Shown here: positions 42,874 through 50,581 of the stretch, piece after piece | Numbering within the stretch: the first letter of the stretch is position 1 | Layout: the number at the start of each line of letters is the position of its first letter | Source: CALWOS01 sp963595735 | Lineage (GTDB): Bacteria > Bacillota > Clostridia > Oscillospirales > Oscillospiraceae | Reading direction: 5' to 3' | Length of the DNA stretch: 64,000 nucleotides | Assembly (NCBI GenBank): GCA_963595735.1 | Contig: CAVBJJ010000004.1 | Location: forward strand, 23,053-87,052 | Notes under the pieces: model-generated | What the model saw: only the letters and a program-made list of their open reading frames with translations | Databases searched by the model: none | Told to the model about the DNA's origin: nothing | Made by a program: the position numbers and the translations under genes

Positions 42874-44865
42874 TTACTGCTCCGTCGCGGGAGACTCGGT
42901 TTCGGTGGACTCTGCCGCAGAGACGGTTTCCTCTGCCGTTTTGTCCTTGGCAAAGTAATCGTCCACGGACTCGCCGTTGGCGATTTTGTCCAGATACTCC
43001 CGCTGCTGGGCAACGGAATAGATCTTCACCCCGTGCTCCCGAAGCCACTTGCAGGTCTTTGTGGCGTCCAGATTGATCACATAGGAGACCTGTTCATAGT
43101 CGTAATCAGTTCCGTCCCTTGTAGACTTCCGCAGCTCAAGGAGCACACGGACGGGGGCGACCTTTTCGGAATAGTCGTCTCCCTCAAAGAACCACCAGCG
43201 CGCCAGGGTGCCGTTTTGCAGCTCCGGCTGGATGGCATTCTGGTACAGCTCCCAGGCATCCTGGGTATCCAGGCTCAGGTACGACTCGCTGTCATAACCG
43301 CCATCCGATTCCGTATCCTGAACCGGCTCCCAGAAGTAGACCTCCGCTGTGGAGATGCTCTCCTTGGTAATGGGGATATCGGTCGATTTCCGAGCCTGTA
43401 TCGCCTCGGCGCAGTTCATGGCGGCATCGACCCGTGCGCCAATGCTGTCCTTGCCCAGGGTCTGCTCCCGGGTCAGCGCCGGGAAAGAATACACCCGTTC
43501 CACCTTACGGCCGCTTTCCAGCGTATACACCAGCGTGACCCGCAGGCTCTGCGTCTCGCTGTCGGCAAGCAGAAGATCCTCCACATCGGTATTGTAATAT
43601 GTCTCGCCGTAGGTACCCAGCTCGGCGCTGGCGCGGTTGTCCAGGCAGGCCTGATGCAGGGCGCGCACCGCCGCGATCCCCTCCTGGGAGCTCAGGGTGC
43701 TGGATTCGCCATACACCTCCACACTGGCGCTTTCCACCTTATTTTCTGCGGGGATATAGCGGGCGTAGCCGAACGCGTCTCCCCGCCAGGCGCCCAGTAT
43801 CACCAGGCAGGCCGCCGTCACGATGCCGAAGCCCAGCAGGTGCTTTTTTCCAAAGCGGCGGAAGCTCTTTTGGATGACCGCGCCGGACAAAAACCAGCCC
43901 AGGAAGCAGCCGATGATGGAATAGACCACAATGGCGGGGAAGGAGGCGCTTTGCGTAATGCCCATGAGCAGGTTGCTGATGGCCAGCATACCGCAGACGG
44001 CGCAGAGCACCATCGTCACCGGGCGCAGGCACTTCCATGCCACGGTATCCCCGGCGCTTTCCATTCTGCGGCGGCGATACAGCACCATGGCGGCCACAGT
44101 GCAGATCACGCCCACCACAGCATACACGGCCAGCACCTTCCAGCCGAAGAACTTGACGCTGTGCAGGCCGTTTTCCCCAAAATTCTGGTTCACGCCGCAA
44201 TCGGTGATCATCTTGATCACCGGGCTTCCCCACTGGAAGGCCATGTTGGTGGTAAAGCTCATGCCGTACACAAACTGGCAAATCAGCAGGCGCACCATGG
44301 TCTCCACAGCCACCACGATAAAGTGCAGCACCGCATACAGGATCGGCAGCACGATCATGTTGCCGGTCAGCTGGGCGACCAGCACCGCCGTGCCGTAAAA
44401 GCCCACATTCATCAGCACAACGATGGCCAGCCACTGCAGGTCATAGCCCACTGCCATCACGCCGCCGATGGCCTGCACCAGGATCGACAGCAGGAACACC
44501 ACCGCGTCCACCGCCAGCATTCCCACCAGACCGGCGGAGAAGTGGCTGAGGAACTGCCCCTCCCGGCGCAGGGGAAGCGCCGCCATCATGTTGGCGTTGC
44601 GTCCGGTGTACAGGTGGCCGAACATGGCCATACTCACCATTATGCTGCCAACACAGCTGGTGACAATACCGATGATATAGGCCATTTGCAGCATATATTC
44701 TCCGGTCAACACCGCATTGGAGATGCTGCCGTTCTGCTGCGCCATGCGCATGGGGATCAGCAGCGTGAACACCCAAACCGCCAGATAGATCGCCCACAGC
44801 AGCCAGTACCGCCGCAGATCGTTGCAGAACAGGGTCAACTTACAGGACAATGTCTTTGACCGCAT
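42874..44865 (-). CDS. ABC transporter permease with extracytoplasmic domain
   Basis: The protein has 663 residues from the ATG at 44865, which has GGGAGG eight bases upstream (a GTG three codons earlier is too close to that site). About eight hydrophobic segments lie at 15-360, in an ABC-2/YtrC-like arrangement (LWAIYLAVWVFTLLIPMRMA first). Residues about 370-640 form a large soluble domain, probably outside. The tail is Glu/Thr/Ser-rich. The gene overlaps the ATPase gene by 26 bases. With the YtrA-type regulator it resembles the Bacillus ytrGABCDEF cell-envelope stress and acetoin-linked transporter. The substrate is unknown. Confidence 0.85.
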   Translation of the reverse strand: MRSKTLSCKLTLFCNDLRRYWLLWAIYLAVWVFTLLIPMRMAQQNGSISNAVLTGEYMLQMAYIIGIVTSCVGSIMVSMAMFGHLYTGRNANMMAALPLRREGQFLSHFSAGLVGMLAVDAVVFLLSILVQAIGGVMAVGYDLQWLAIVVLMNVGFYGTAVLVAQLTGNMIVLPILYAVLHFIVVAVETMVRLLICQFVYGMSFTTNMAFQWGSPVIKMITDCGVNQNFGENGLHSVKFFGWKVLAVYAVVGVICTVAAMVLYRRRRMESAGDTVAWKCLRPVTMVLCAVCGMLAISNLLMGITQSASFPAIVVYSIIGCFLGWFLSGAVIQKSFRRFGKKHLLGFGIVTAACLVILGAWRGDAFGYARYIPAENKVESASVEVYGESSTLSSQEGIAAVRALHQACLDNRASAELGTYGETYYNTDVEDLLLADSETQSLRVTLVYTLESGRKVERVYSFPALTREQTLGKDSIGARVDAAMNCAEAIQARKSTDIPITKESISTAEVYFWEPVQDTESDGGYDSESYLSLDTQDAWELYQNAIQPELQNGTLARWWFFEGDDYSEKVAPVRVLLELRKSTRDGTDYDYEQVSYVINLDATKTCKWLREHGVKIYSVAQQREYLDKIANGESVDDYFAKDKTAEETVSAAESTETESPATEQ

Positions 44866-45733
44866 ACTGCTCACCTCCCAATTCGTAGATAAATACTTCC
44901 TCCAGGCTCAGGGGCAGCACATCCATAAAGATCGGCTGCACCGCCGACAGCTGCGCCACAACGCTTTCCGCACGACCACGCAGGATCAGCGTTTTCAGCC
45001 TGCCGACGCCGCCCTGGTGCAGAATTTGCAGCCCCGGGGGAATGGCCGCGCCATCGGGCAGCACCATCTGCACCTTGACCAGATTCTCCTGCAGATCGCT
45101 CAGGCTGCGCTCCAGGAGGATCTTTCCGTTTTTGAGAATGCCTACATGGTCGCACACATCCTCCAGCTCCCGCAGATTGTGGGAGGAGACCAGCACCGTG
45201 GTTCCCTTTTCCGCCACATCCTGCATGATAATGCTCCACACCTGGCGGCGCATGACCGGGTCAAGCCCGTCCACCGGCTCGTCCAGGATCAGGATATCCG
45301 GGCACTGGCACATGGCCAGCCAGAAAGCCGCCTGCTTTTGCATACCCTTGCTCATCCGGCGGATGGGGGCGCGCTCGTCCAGAGAAAAAGCCCCCCGGAG
45401 CTTCCGGAAGCGTTCCTCGCTGAACTTGGGATAAATGCCCTGATAAAATTCCTTCATATCCCGAATGCCGGCCTGAGGGAAATAAAACAGCTCATCGGGG
45501 ATATAGGCGATGCGCGCCTTGACCTCCGGGTTTTCAAACACCGGCTTGCCGTCAACACGCACCTCGCCGGAGTCCTGCCGGTAAATGCCGGTCAGATGCC
45601 GGATCACCGTGCTTTTTCCGGAGCCATTGGGACCAACCAGGCCATAGATCGCACCATGGGGTACATGGAGATCCAGACCATCCAAAGCCCGAAAGCCGTC
45701 AAAGGTCTTGACAAGCGCTCTTGTCTGTATCAT
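44840..45733 (-). CDS. ABC transporter ATP-binding protein (YtrB-like)
   Basis: The protein has 297 residues. Walker A is GPNGSGKST (about 34-42) and Walker B ILILDEP (about 147-153). The signature loop is RRMSKGMQKQ instead of LSGGQ, as common in YtrB/YxlF-type ATPases, and the switch His is in SSHNL. The C-terminal 75 residues are a family-specific extension. It powers the permease encoded downstream. It overlaps the GntR gene by four bases, so regulator, ATPase and permease are translated together. Confidence 0.93.
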   Translation of the reverse strand: MIQTRALVKTFDGFRALDGLDLHVPHGAIYGLVGPNGSGKSTVIRHLTGIYRQDSGEVRVDGKPVFENPEVKARIAYIPDELFYFPQAGIRDMKEFYQGIYPKFSEERFRKLRGAFSLDERAPIRRMSKGMQKQAAFWLAMCQCPDILILDEPVDGLDPVMRRQVWSIIMQDVAEKGTTVLVSSHNLRELEDVCDHVGILKNGKILLERSLSDLQENLVKVQMVLPDGAAIPPGLQILHQGGVGRLKTLILRGRAESVVAQLSAVQPIFMDVLPLSLEEVFIYELGGEQYAVKDIVL

Positions 45734-46092
45734 GATTTGTCTCCTTTCCGAATACGATCACACAGGCTTTCTGTGCTGTAGCCCAGATAGCCCAGCTCCC
45801 GCACCGTTTCCTGCAGCTGCTTGAGCAGCTGCCCGGCACGACTGGCATCCACCTCGTCCTTCCCCGCGGCAAAGCTGCCTTTTCCGGGGACGGAGTAAAT
45901 GTAGCCCTCCGTTTCCAGCTCCCGGTAAGCACGCTGGATGGTGTTGGGATTGATGGCCAGCTGACTTGCCAGGCCGCGCACAGTGGGCAGCTTGTCACCA
46001 GGCTTGAGTACGCCTGTTACCAGCAATCTGCGTATACCGTCCACGATCTGTTCGTAAATCGGCCGGGAATCCCGATAGTTGAGTTCCAGCAA
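45730..46092 (-). CDS. GntR-family regulator, YtrA type
   Basis: The protein has 120 residues from a TTG at 46092 that has GGAAGGAGGT eight bases upstream; the open frame before that codes for nothing recognisable. Residues 8-75 are the GntR winged helix (RPIYEQIVDGIRRLLVTGVLKPGDKLPTVRGLA then NPNTIQRAYRELE). The short helical C-terminus marks the YtrA subfamily, which controls ABC transporter operons from an operator at their own promoter. An inverted repeat at 46116-46147 directly ahead of the gene is the likely site. Confidence 0.93.
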   Translation of the reverse strand: MLELNYRDSRPIYEQIVDGIRRLLVTGVLKPGDKLPTVRGLASQLAINPNTIQRAYRELETEGYIYSVPGKGSFAAGKDEVDASRAGQLLKQLQETVRELGYLGYSTESLCDRIRKGDKS

Positions 46093-46115
46093 TTTGTATG
46101 ACCTCCTTCCTGACC

Positions 46116-46147
46116 GTGTATCAACTGTATTATTTATGTTGGTACAC
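46116..46147. promoter_or_regulatory. Likely YtrA-type operator
   Basis: The inverted repeat GTGTATCAAC-N12-GTTGGTACAC has nine of ten arm bases matching. It sits just downstream of the -10 box and before the ribosome site, where a bound dimer would block transcription. The long spacer is typical for YtrA-subfamily sites. Confidence 0.75.
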
Positions 46148-46149
46148 TT

Positions 46150-46178
46150 AATATACGCCATACAGTCCGCTTTGTCAA
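46150..46178 (-). promoter_or_regulatory. Promoter of the GntR-ABC operon
   Basis: On the minus strand TTGACA (46173-46178) and TATATT (46150-46155) are exactly 17 bp apart. The pair is directly followed by the inverted repeat operator. Confidence 0.85.
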
Positions 46179-46234
46179 CTGTTTTTTGATTTTTCTTGCA
46201 CAAGGGAAAATTTCTGCCGGAAAAAGAAAACGCC

Positions 46235-46386
46235 CCCGCTTGGCTCTCCCTCTGGGAGAGCTGTCGCCGTAGGCGACTGAGAGGGTCATGCAGATAATCA
46301 AGCCCCCGAGGTTCATAGGGTATGCTTTTTGTTTACCCTCTCCGCCTTCGCTGCGCTCAGCCACCTCTCCCACAGGGAGAGGCAAG
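46235..46386 (-). repeat. MITE-like interspersed repeat, copy B
   Basis: This is the reverse-oriented partner of 33027-33153. The ends are GGCTCTCCCTCTGGGAGAGC and the CCTCTCCC...GGGAGAGG palindrome. The inside shows TGCAGATAATCAAGC and CTTCGCTGCGCTCAGCCAC. About 25 extra bases (near 46305-46330) are absent from copy A. It lies between the GntR promoter and the CD1247-type gene and fills most of that 384-bp interval. Confidence 0.85.
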
Positions 46387-46391
46387 GCTGG

Positions 46392-46415
46392 CAAAAAAGT
46401 CCATGGACTTTTTTG
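46392..46415. repeat. 24-bp palindrome bordering repeat copy B
   Basis: The palindrome is perfect: CAAAAAAGTCCA and its complement TGGACTTTTTTG meet without a loop. It lies six bases from the repeat end and corresponds in place and sequence type to the AAAAAGTCC hairpin next to copy A (32923-32950). Confidence 0.8.
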
Positions 46416-46425
46416 AAAAGCAAAA

Positions 46426-46453
46426 CCCCCGCCGGGCTTTTGCCCGGCGGGGG
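46426..46453 (-). terminator. Terminator of the CD1247-type gene
   Basis: A 12-bp perfect stem CCCCCGCCGGGC/GCCCGGCGGGGG with a TTTT loop (plus strand) runs into TTTTGCTTTT on the minus strand. It is 23 bp beyond the stop codon. Confidence 0.88.
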
Positions 46454-46476
46454 CGTCTGTTTTCTGGTATGGGATT

Positions 46477-46941
46477 TTACTCTGCCTCGTTCTCGGGGGC
46501 GTCGTCCTCGACTTCCTCCACATCGAACTCCAGCGTTTCTCCGCAGTTGGGGCACTGGATCTGCTCCATCAGGATCACATCTTCATCTACCGTGATGGTG
46601 TTTTCGCAATTGGGGCAGGTGACTTCGTAGAACACGGGATCCTCCTCGTCCTGCGCACTTTCGCAGCAGCGGAGACAGTTGTCGTCTTCGTCCTCGTCCT
46701 CATCGAAATCGTCGTCCAGGACATCCTCCAGGTAGTCCTCCAGCTCGTCGATCTCCTCGGTCAGCTCGCCGAGGTCTTCGTCCATTTCGCTCACGGCTTC
46801 CTCCACCGCCTCCAGATCCAGAGCCAGATCGCTCAGAATGTCGGTGATGACGGAAAGCAGCTTGCCCTCCTTGGAATCGGACTCGATGCCCATTCCCTCG
46901 GCCAGGCCTTTCAGGTATGCAACTTTCTCAGCAGGTGTCAT
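46477..46941 (-). CDS. CD1247-type acidic zinc-ribbon protein
   Basis: The protein has 154 residues and is very acidic. Residues 1-70 match the CD1247 N-terminal helical domain (TPAEKVAYLKGLAEGMGI...DLEAVEEAVSEMDEDLGELTEEIDELEDYLED). A Glu/Asp-rich linker follows. Then come two pairs of Cys, CPNC at about 109-112 and CPNC at about 129-132, forming a zinc ribbon, plus a Cys cluster CLRCC before it. It is widespread in clostridia; no role is known to me. The start has GGAGG upstream. EF-P is the next gene upstream on this strand, 98 bp away. Confidence 0.85.
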   Translation of the reverse strand: MTPAEKVAYLKGLAEGMGIESDSKEGKLLSVITDILSDLALDLEAVEEAVSEMDEDLGELTEEIDELEDYLEDVLDDDFDEDEDEDDNCLRCCESAQDEEDPVFYEVTCPNCENTITVDEDVILMEQIQCPNCGETLEFDVEEVEDDAPENEAE

Positions 46942-46967
46942 GGTGATAGCCTCCTTTCGACTTATCC

Positions 46968-46986
46968 AACAGCCGGATCGGCTGTT
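46968..46986. other. Hairpin between efp and the CD1247-type gene
   Basis: AACAGCCG-GAT-CGGCTGTT is an 8-bp perfect inverted repeat in the 97-bp gap. No T-run follows on the minus strand, so it is a poor terminator. It may be a leader hairpin or an RNA-processing site. Confidence 0.5.
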
Positions 46987-47038
46987 TTCCGCAACAGTAG
47001 CTTCTGCTTGATCGCTTGTCTATTGCAAAAGAGGGTTT

Positions 47039-47602
47039 TTAGCCCTTTGCACGCTCCAGATACTCGCCGGTGCGGGTGTCCACACGGATCCGCTCGCCCG
47101 GCTCGATGAACAGGGGCACCTTGACCTCCGCGCCGGTCTCCAGCGTGGCGGGCTTGGTAGCGTTGGTGGCGGTGTTGCCGGCAAAGCCGGGGTCGGTCTC
47201 GGTGACTTCCAGCTCCACAAAGTTGGGCGCTTCCACACTGAAGACCTTGCCCTTATAAGAGCTGACGGTCACGGGCATATTCTCCTTGACGAAACGGAAG
47301 CCGTCGGACAGCACATCGGCGCTGACGGGCAGCATATCGTAGGTCTCCATGTCCATGAAGTAGTACAGGTCGCCATCGTTGTAGCTGTACTCCATCTCCT
47401 TGCGCTCCACATAGGCCTTGGGGAACTTTGCGGTGGGGTTGAAAGAGGTCTCCACCACTGCGCCGGTGATGACATTCTTCATCTTGGTACGCACGAAAGC
47501 GGCGCCCTTACCGGGCTTAACATGCTGGAACTCCACGACCTGCATGACCTGGCCATCCATTTCAAAGGTTGCGCCATTGCGAAATTCGCCGGCAGAAATC
47601 AT
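47039..47602 (-). CDS. efp: Translation elongation factor P
   Basis: The protein has 187 residues, the standard three-domain EF-P length. The tip loop QHVKPGKGAAF carries Lys32, the position modified in many bacteria. Clostridia lacking EpmA may use another route; none of the modifying genes is in the window. Domains II/III end with the ERIRVDTRTGEYLERAKG block. EF-P rescues ribosomes stalled at polyproline stretches, and several proteins in this window have such stretches (for example the Pro-rich linker encoded at 5870-6000). Confidence 0.97.
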   Translation of the reverse strand: MISAGEFRNGATFEMDGQVMQVVEFQHVKPGKGAAFVRTKMKNVITGAVVETSFNPTAKFPKAYVERKEMEYSYNDGDLYYFMDMETYDMLPVSADVLSDGFRFVKENMPVTVSSYKGKVFSVEAPNFVELEVTETDPGFAGNTATNATKPATLETGAEVKVPLFIEPGERIRVDTRTGEYLERAKG

Positions 47603-47657
47603 AACAAATTCCTCCTATAAAAAAGCATTTTTGTTTTTGCACGATAGTAACTGATTT

Positions 47658-47686
47658 ATTTTACCGTATACAGGCAGTATTTGCAA
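47658..47686 (-). promoter_or_regulatory. Promoter of efp
   Basis: On the minus strand TTGCAA (47681-47686) and TAAAAT (47658-47663) are 17 bp apart, about 55 bp upstream of the efp ATG. Confidence 0.65.
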
Positions 47687-47728
47687 GTCTTTTCCGCAAA
47701 TTCACGGTTTTTCCCTGCAAATGCCCGC

Positions 47729-49246
47729 TCACTCGCCCCGACGGCGCTTTCCCCGGCGGGCGGCTTCCTGCTGCTGCCGCTGGCGCAGCTGCTCCTCCTT
47801 GCGGCGGCGGATCTCCCTGGCTCTGGCCTGCAGGGCCTCCCGCTCCTCGGGGCTGAGGCTTGCCAGATAGGCCTGCCGCTTCCGGCGGGCTTCCTCCACA
47901 CTGCGCAGGTGCTCCTTTCTCTTTTTGCGGTACCGCGCCACCCAGGAGAAGTACAGCACCAGAATCACCACGACCACCGCGATGCCGATGAGCACCGGCG
48001 GCTTTTTTAGGCTGCCCAGCAGGTGGCTGCGGATATAAGCGCCGTGGGAAAGGGGGATATCGCTGGCCGCCACGACCGGCGTTTCCAGCACCTGGTTTCC
48101 GTCATAAAACACCCGAAGCGTACCAAGCACCATGTCCTCGTCAATGGGCGCCTGAAGGGACTCGCCCTTTTCCTCGCTGTCGATGGTCAGTTCCCGGGTG
48201 ATGCGGGACATATCGATATCCGTGGGCAAAAGCAGGCTCAGCCCCGCGCGGGGACGCAGCGACACACTGCCACCGGCGCCCATTTCCACATCCACGGTCC
48301 CCACCGTTTCGCTCACGGAGAGCACTTCCGTTTCCTGGAAGTTGTTAAAGCCGTATTCATACAGGGTCTTGCTGTCCACAAAGTTATTATAGGTCATGCC
48401 GGTGCTGCCGTCAGCAGCAGTGTAGCTGTCTGCCGTGCAGCCCATGACCACGCAGATCAGGTTTTTGTTATCCTTACTGGCAAAGGACACCAGACAGTAG
48501 CCCGCCTCCGAGGTGTGGCCGGTCTTGCCGGCGGTGCAGGGCTCATAGAGATAGCTGCTGCCATAAATGCCGGCGGAGGAGATCAAGGCGTTGGAGTTGT
48601 TCAGGCTCCGGGACTCGCTCATGTTCGTAGCCGGCAGAACATAGCTGGCCGTACCGCTGATGGTGATGAAGTTGGGGTCGCTGTATGCCGTTTGGGCAAT
48701 GCGCGCCATGTCCCGGGCGGTAGTGTAGTGGTCGTTTGCCGGTGCGCCGTGGGCGTTGGCAAAGTGGGTGCCGGTGCAGCCCAGCTCCTGCGCCAGGGCG
48801 TTCATCCGCTCTACAAAGGCGGCCGTGGAGCCGCTGACATAAACCGCGATGGCGTTGCAGGCGTCATTGCCGCTGGCCAGCAGCGCGCCATACAGCAGCT
48901 GCTCCAGCGTCATGGTTTCCCCCACCTGCAGGCCGACGCTGCTGCCGTCCGCGATCAGATCCGCCGTCATCTCCTGGGTAAAGGTGACTACATCGGAAAG
49001 GCCGACCTCGCCGGCCGCGATGGCTTGCAGCGCCACAAGCGCCGTGACGATTTTTGTGGTGCTGGCCGGGGCAACCTTGTCGTCCGCCGCTTTTTCATAG
49101 ATCACCTGTCCGCTTTCCGCCTCCATCAGCAGGGCGTGGGGGGCGTTGATCTGGGGCTCGTCCAGCGCCAGCGCCGCCGGTGATAAAATCGCCGCCGACA
49201 GGCAGACCAACAGCACCAGGGCAGATAAAAACTTGTATTTTTTCAT
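47729..49246 (-). CDS. D-alanyl-D-alanine carboxypeptidase (DacF type)
   Basis: The protein has 505 residues. I take ATG 49246, behind GGAGAAG, where the signal peptide begins (MKKYKFLSALVLLVCL, cleaved near ALA 28). The serine-peptidase S11 motifs are STTK (62-65, catalytic Ser62), SGN (in ASGNDAC) and KTG (in GKTGHTS). A PBP5-type C-terminal beta domain follows, then a membrane segment (about 424-446) and a charged Arg/Glu/Gln tail of about 55 residues. It trims the pentapeptide stems of peptidoglycan. The tail is unusual, because PBP5-class enzymes normally end in an amphipathic anchor. Confidence 0.92.
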   Translation of the reverse strand: MKKYKFLSALVLLVCLSAAILSPAALALDEPQINAPHALLMEAESGQVIYEKAADDKVAPASTTKIVTALVALQAIAAGEVGLSDVVTFTQEMTADLIADGSSVGLQVGETMTLEQLLYGALLASGNDACNAIAVYVSGSTAAFVERMNALAQELGCTGTHFANAHGAPANDHYTTARDMARIAQTAYSDPNFITISGTASYVLPATNMSESRSLNNSNALISSAGIYGSSYLYEPCTAGKTGHTSEAGYCLVSFASKDNKNLICVVMGCTADSYTAADGSTGMTYNNFVDSKTLYEYGFNNFQETEVLSVSETVGTVDVEMGAGGSVSLRPRAGLSLLLPTDIDMSRITRELTIDSEEKGESLQAPIDEDMVLGTLRVFYDGNQVLETPVVAASDIPLSHGAYIRSHLLGSLKKPPVLIGIAVVVVILVLYFSWVARYRKKRKEHLRSVEEARRKRQAYLASLSPEEREALQARAREIRRRKEEQLRQRQQQEAARRGKRRRGE

Positions 49247-49428
49247 TTTCTTCTCCAGATGTTTGTGATATACTGAGATGAGTGTATGCTGTGGCAGGCT
49301 GCTTTCCCGAGAGGGACGACCGCCGACCCGCACACATATTAAGAATTATACAAGTTTCCCGCCGAAAAAGCAAGAGCCGCCATTTCATTTCCCGAAAAAG
49401 CTTTTCCCGGCAGAAAGGATCGCCGCCC

Positions 49429-49911
49429 ATGGAGCTGACCCGTGGCGAAAAGTGCATCTGTCTGATCGCGCTGGCCTTTGTGGCCGCGGTGCTGCTGCAC
49501 AGTTTTTTGCAGCCCAAGCCGGCCACGCTGGAAATCTCCGCCGTGCCGGAAACCACCCCTGCCGCAAGCGCCGCCGAAGTTCCCACCGAAAATCCAACCG
49601 AAGCTCCCGCCGAGGTATCGGCCGCCCCCACCGGGGAAGCCCCAGCGGAAAACACTGCCGCGCCGGAGCCGGAGACCGCCTGGGACGGCCAGAAGCTGGA
49701 TCTGAACCGGGCGACGCAGGAGGATCTGGAACAGCTGCCGGGGATCGGCCCGGTGCTGGCCGGGCGCATTCTGGAATGGCGCAGCGCCCACGGCGCGTTT
49801 TCCAAAACGGAGGAGCTGCTGGAGGTCTCCGGCATCGGACAGGGCAAGCTGGAAAAGATATTCCCTTATGTATTTGTAAAGGAGGCCGGCCATGAAGATA
49901 CTGGTCGTTGA
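49429..49911 (+). CDS. ComEA-like membrane-anchored helix-hairpin-helix protein
   Basis: The protein has 160 residues from ATG 49429 (AGAAAGGA upstream), where the membrane segment (about 9-26) starts. Residues 30-90 are an Ala/Pro/Glu/Thr linker. Residues about 96-158 are the ComEA HhH domain (LDLNRATQEDLEQLPGIGPVLAGRILEWR...LLEVSGIGQGKLEKI). ComEA binds incoming DNA at the membrane in natural transformation. No comEC lies beside it; instead, its last 20 bases overlap the response-regulator gene. A competence role is thus possible but unproven. Confidence 0.88.
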   Translation: MELTRGEKCICLIALAFVAAVLLHSFLQPKPATLEISAVPETTPAASAAEVPTENPTEAPAEVSAAPTGEAPAENTAAPEPETAWDGQKLDLNRATQEDLEQLPGIGPVLAGRILEWRSAHGAFSKTEELLEVSGIGQGKLEKIFPYVFVKEAGHEDTGR

Positions 49912-50581
49912 CGACGAAAAGTTGCTGGTCAAGGGCATCAAGTTCAATCTGGAAAGCGAGGGCTACCAGGTGGACAGCTGCCATGATGGCCGCACCGCCG
50001 TGGACATGGCGCGCAAGAACAATTACGACCTGATCCTGCTGGATCTGATGATGCCGGAGCTGGACGGGCTGGAGGCCTGCATGGAGATCCGGCAGTTCTC
50101 CACGGTGCCCATCATCATGCTCACCGCCAAAAGCGAGGATGCGGACAAGCTCATGGGCTTTGCCTGCGGGGCGGACGACTACATCACCAAGCCCTTTAAC
50201 ATTCTGGAGCTGAAGGCCCGCGTCCGGGCGCTGCTCCGGCGCAGCAGTCTCACCCAGGCCGCCGAGCCGGAAGCCCGCTCCCCCCTGCTCACCCGGGGGC
50301 CCATCACCCTGGACGCCGACCGCCGGGTGGCGCTGGTCGATGGCAAGACCGTGGAGCTGACGGTAAAAGAATTCGACCTGATCGAGCTGCTCATGCGCTC
50401 CCCCGGCAAGGTGTTCAGCCGGGAAGCCCTGCTCAACACCGTTTGGGGTTATGAATATCAGGGCGATATCCGCACGGTGGATGTCCACATCCGCCGCCTG
50501 CGGGAAAAGCTGGAACCAACGCCCTCCTCCCCGGCCTGGATCCTCACCCGCTGGGGCGCAGGCTATTACTTTGCCGAATAA
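49892..50581 (+). CDS. OmpR-family response regulator
   Basis: The protein has 229 residues. The receiver domain (1-118) has Asp7/Asp8, the phosphoacceptor Asp51 in LILLDLMMPELDG, and Lys in YITKPF. The winged-helix DNA-binding domain (about 132-229) ends HIRRLREKLEP...TRWGAGYYF. Such regulators bind tandem direct repeats once phosphorylated. The gene begins inside comEA and its stop abuts the kinase gene start, so all three are co-translated. Confidence 0.96.
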   Translation: MKILVVDDEKLLVKGIKFNLESEGYQVDSCHDGRTAVDMARKNNYDLILLDLMMPELDGLEACMEIRQFSTVPIIMLTAKSEDADKLMGFACGADDYITKPFNILELKARVRALLRRSSLTQAAEPEARSPLLTRGPITLDADRRVALVDGKTVELTVKEFDLIELLMRSPGKVFSREALLNTVWGYEYQGDIRTVDVHIRRLREKLEPTPSSPAWILTRWGAGYYFAE

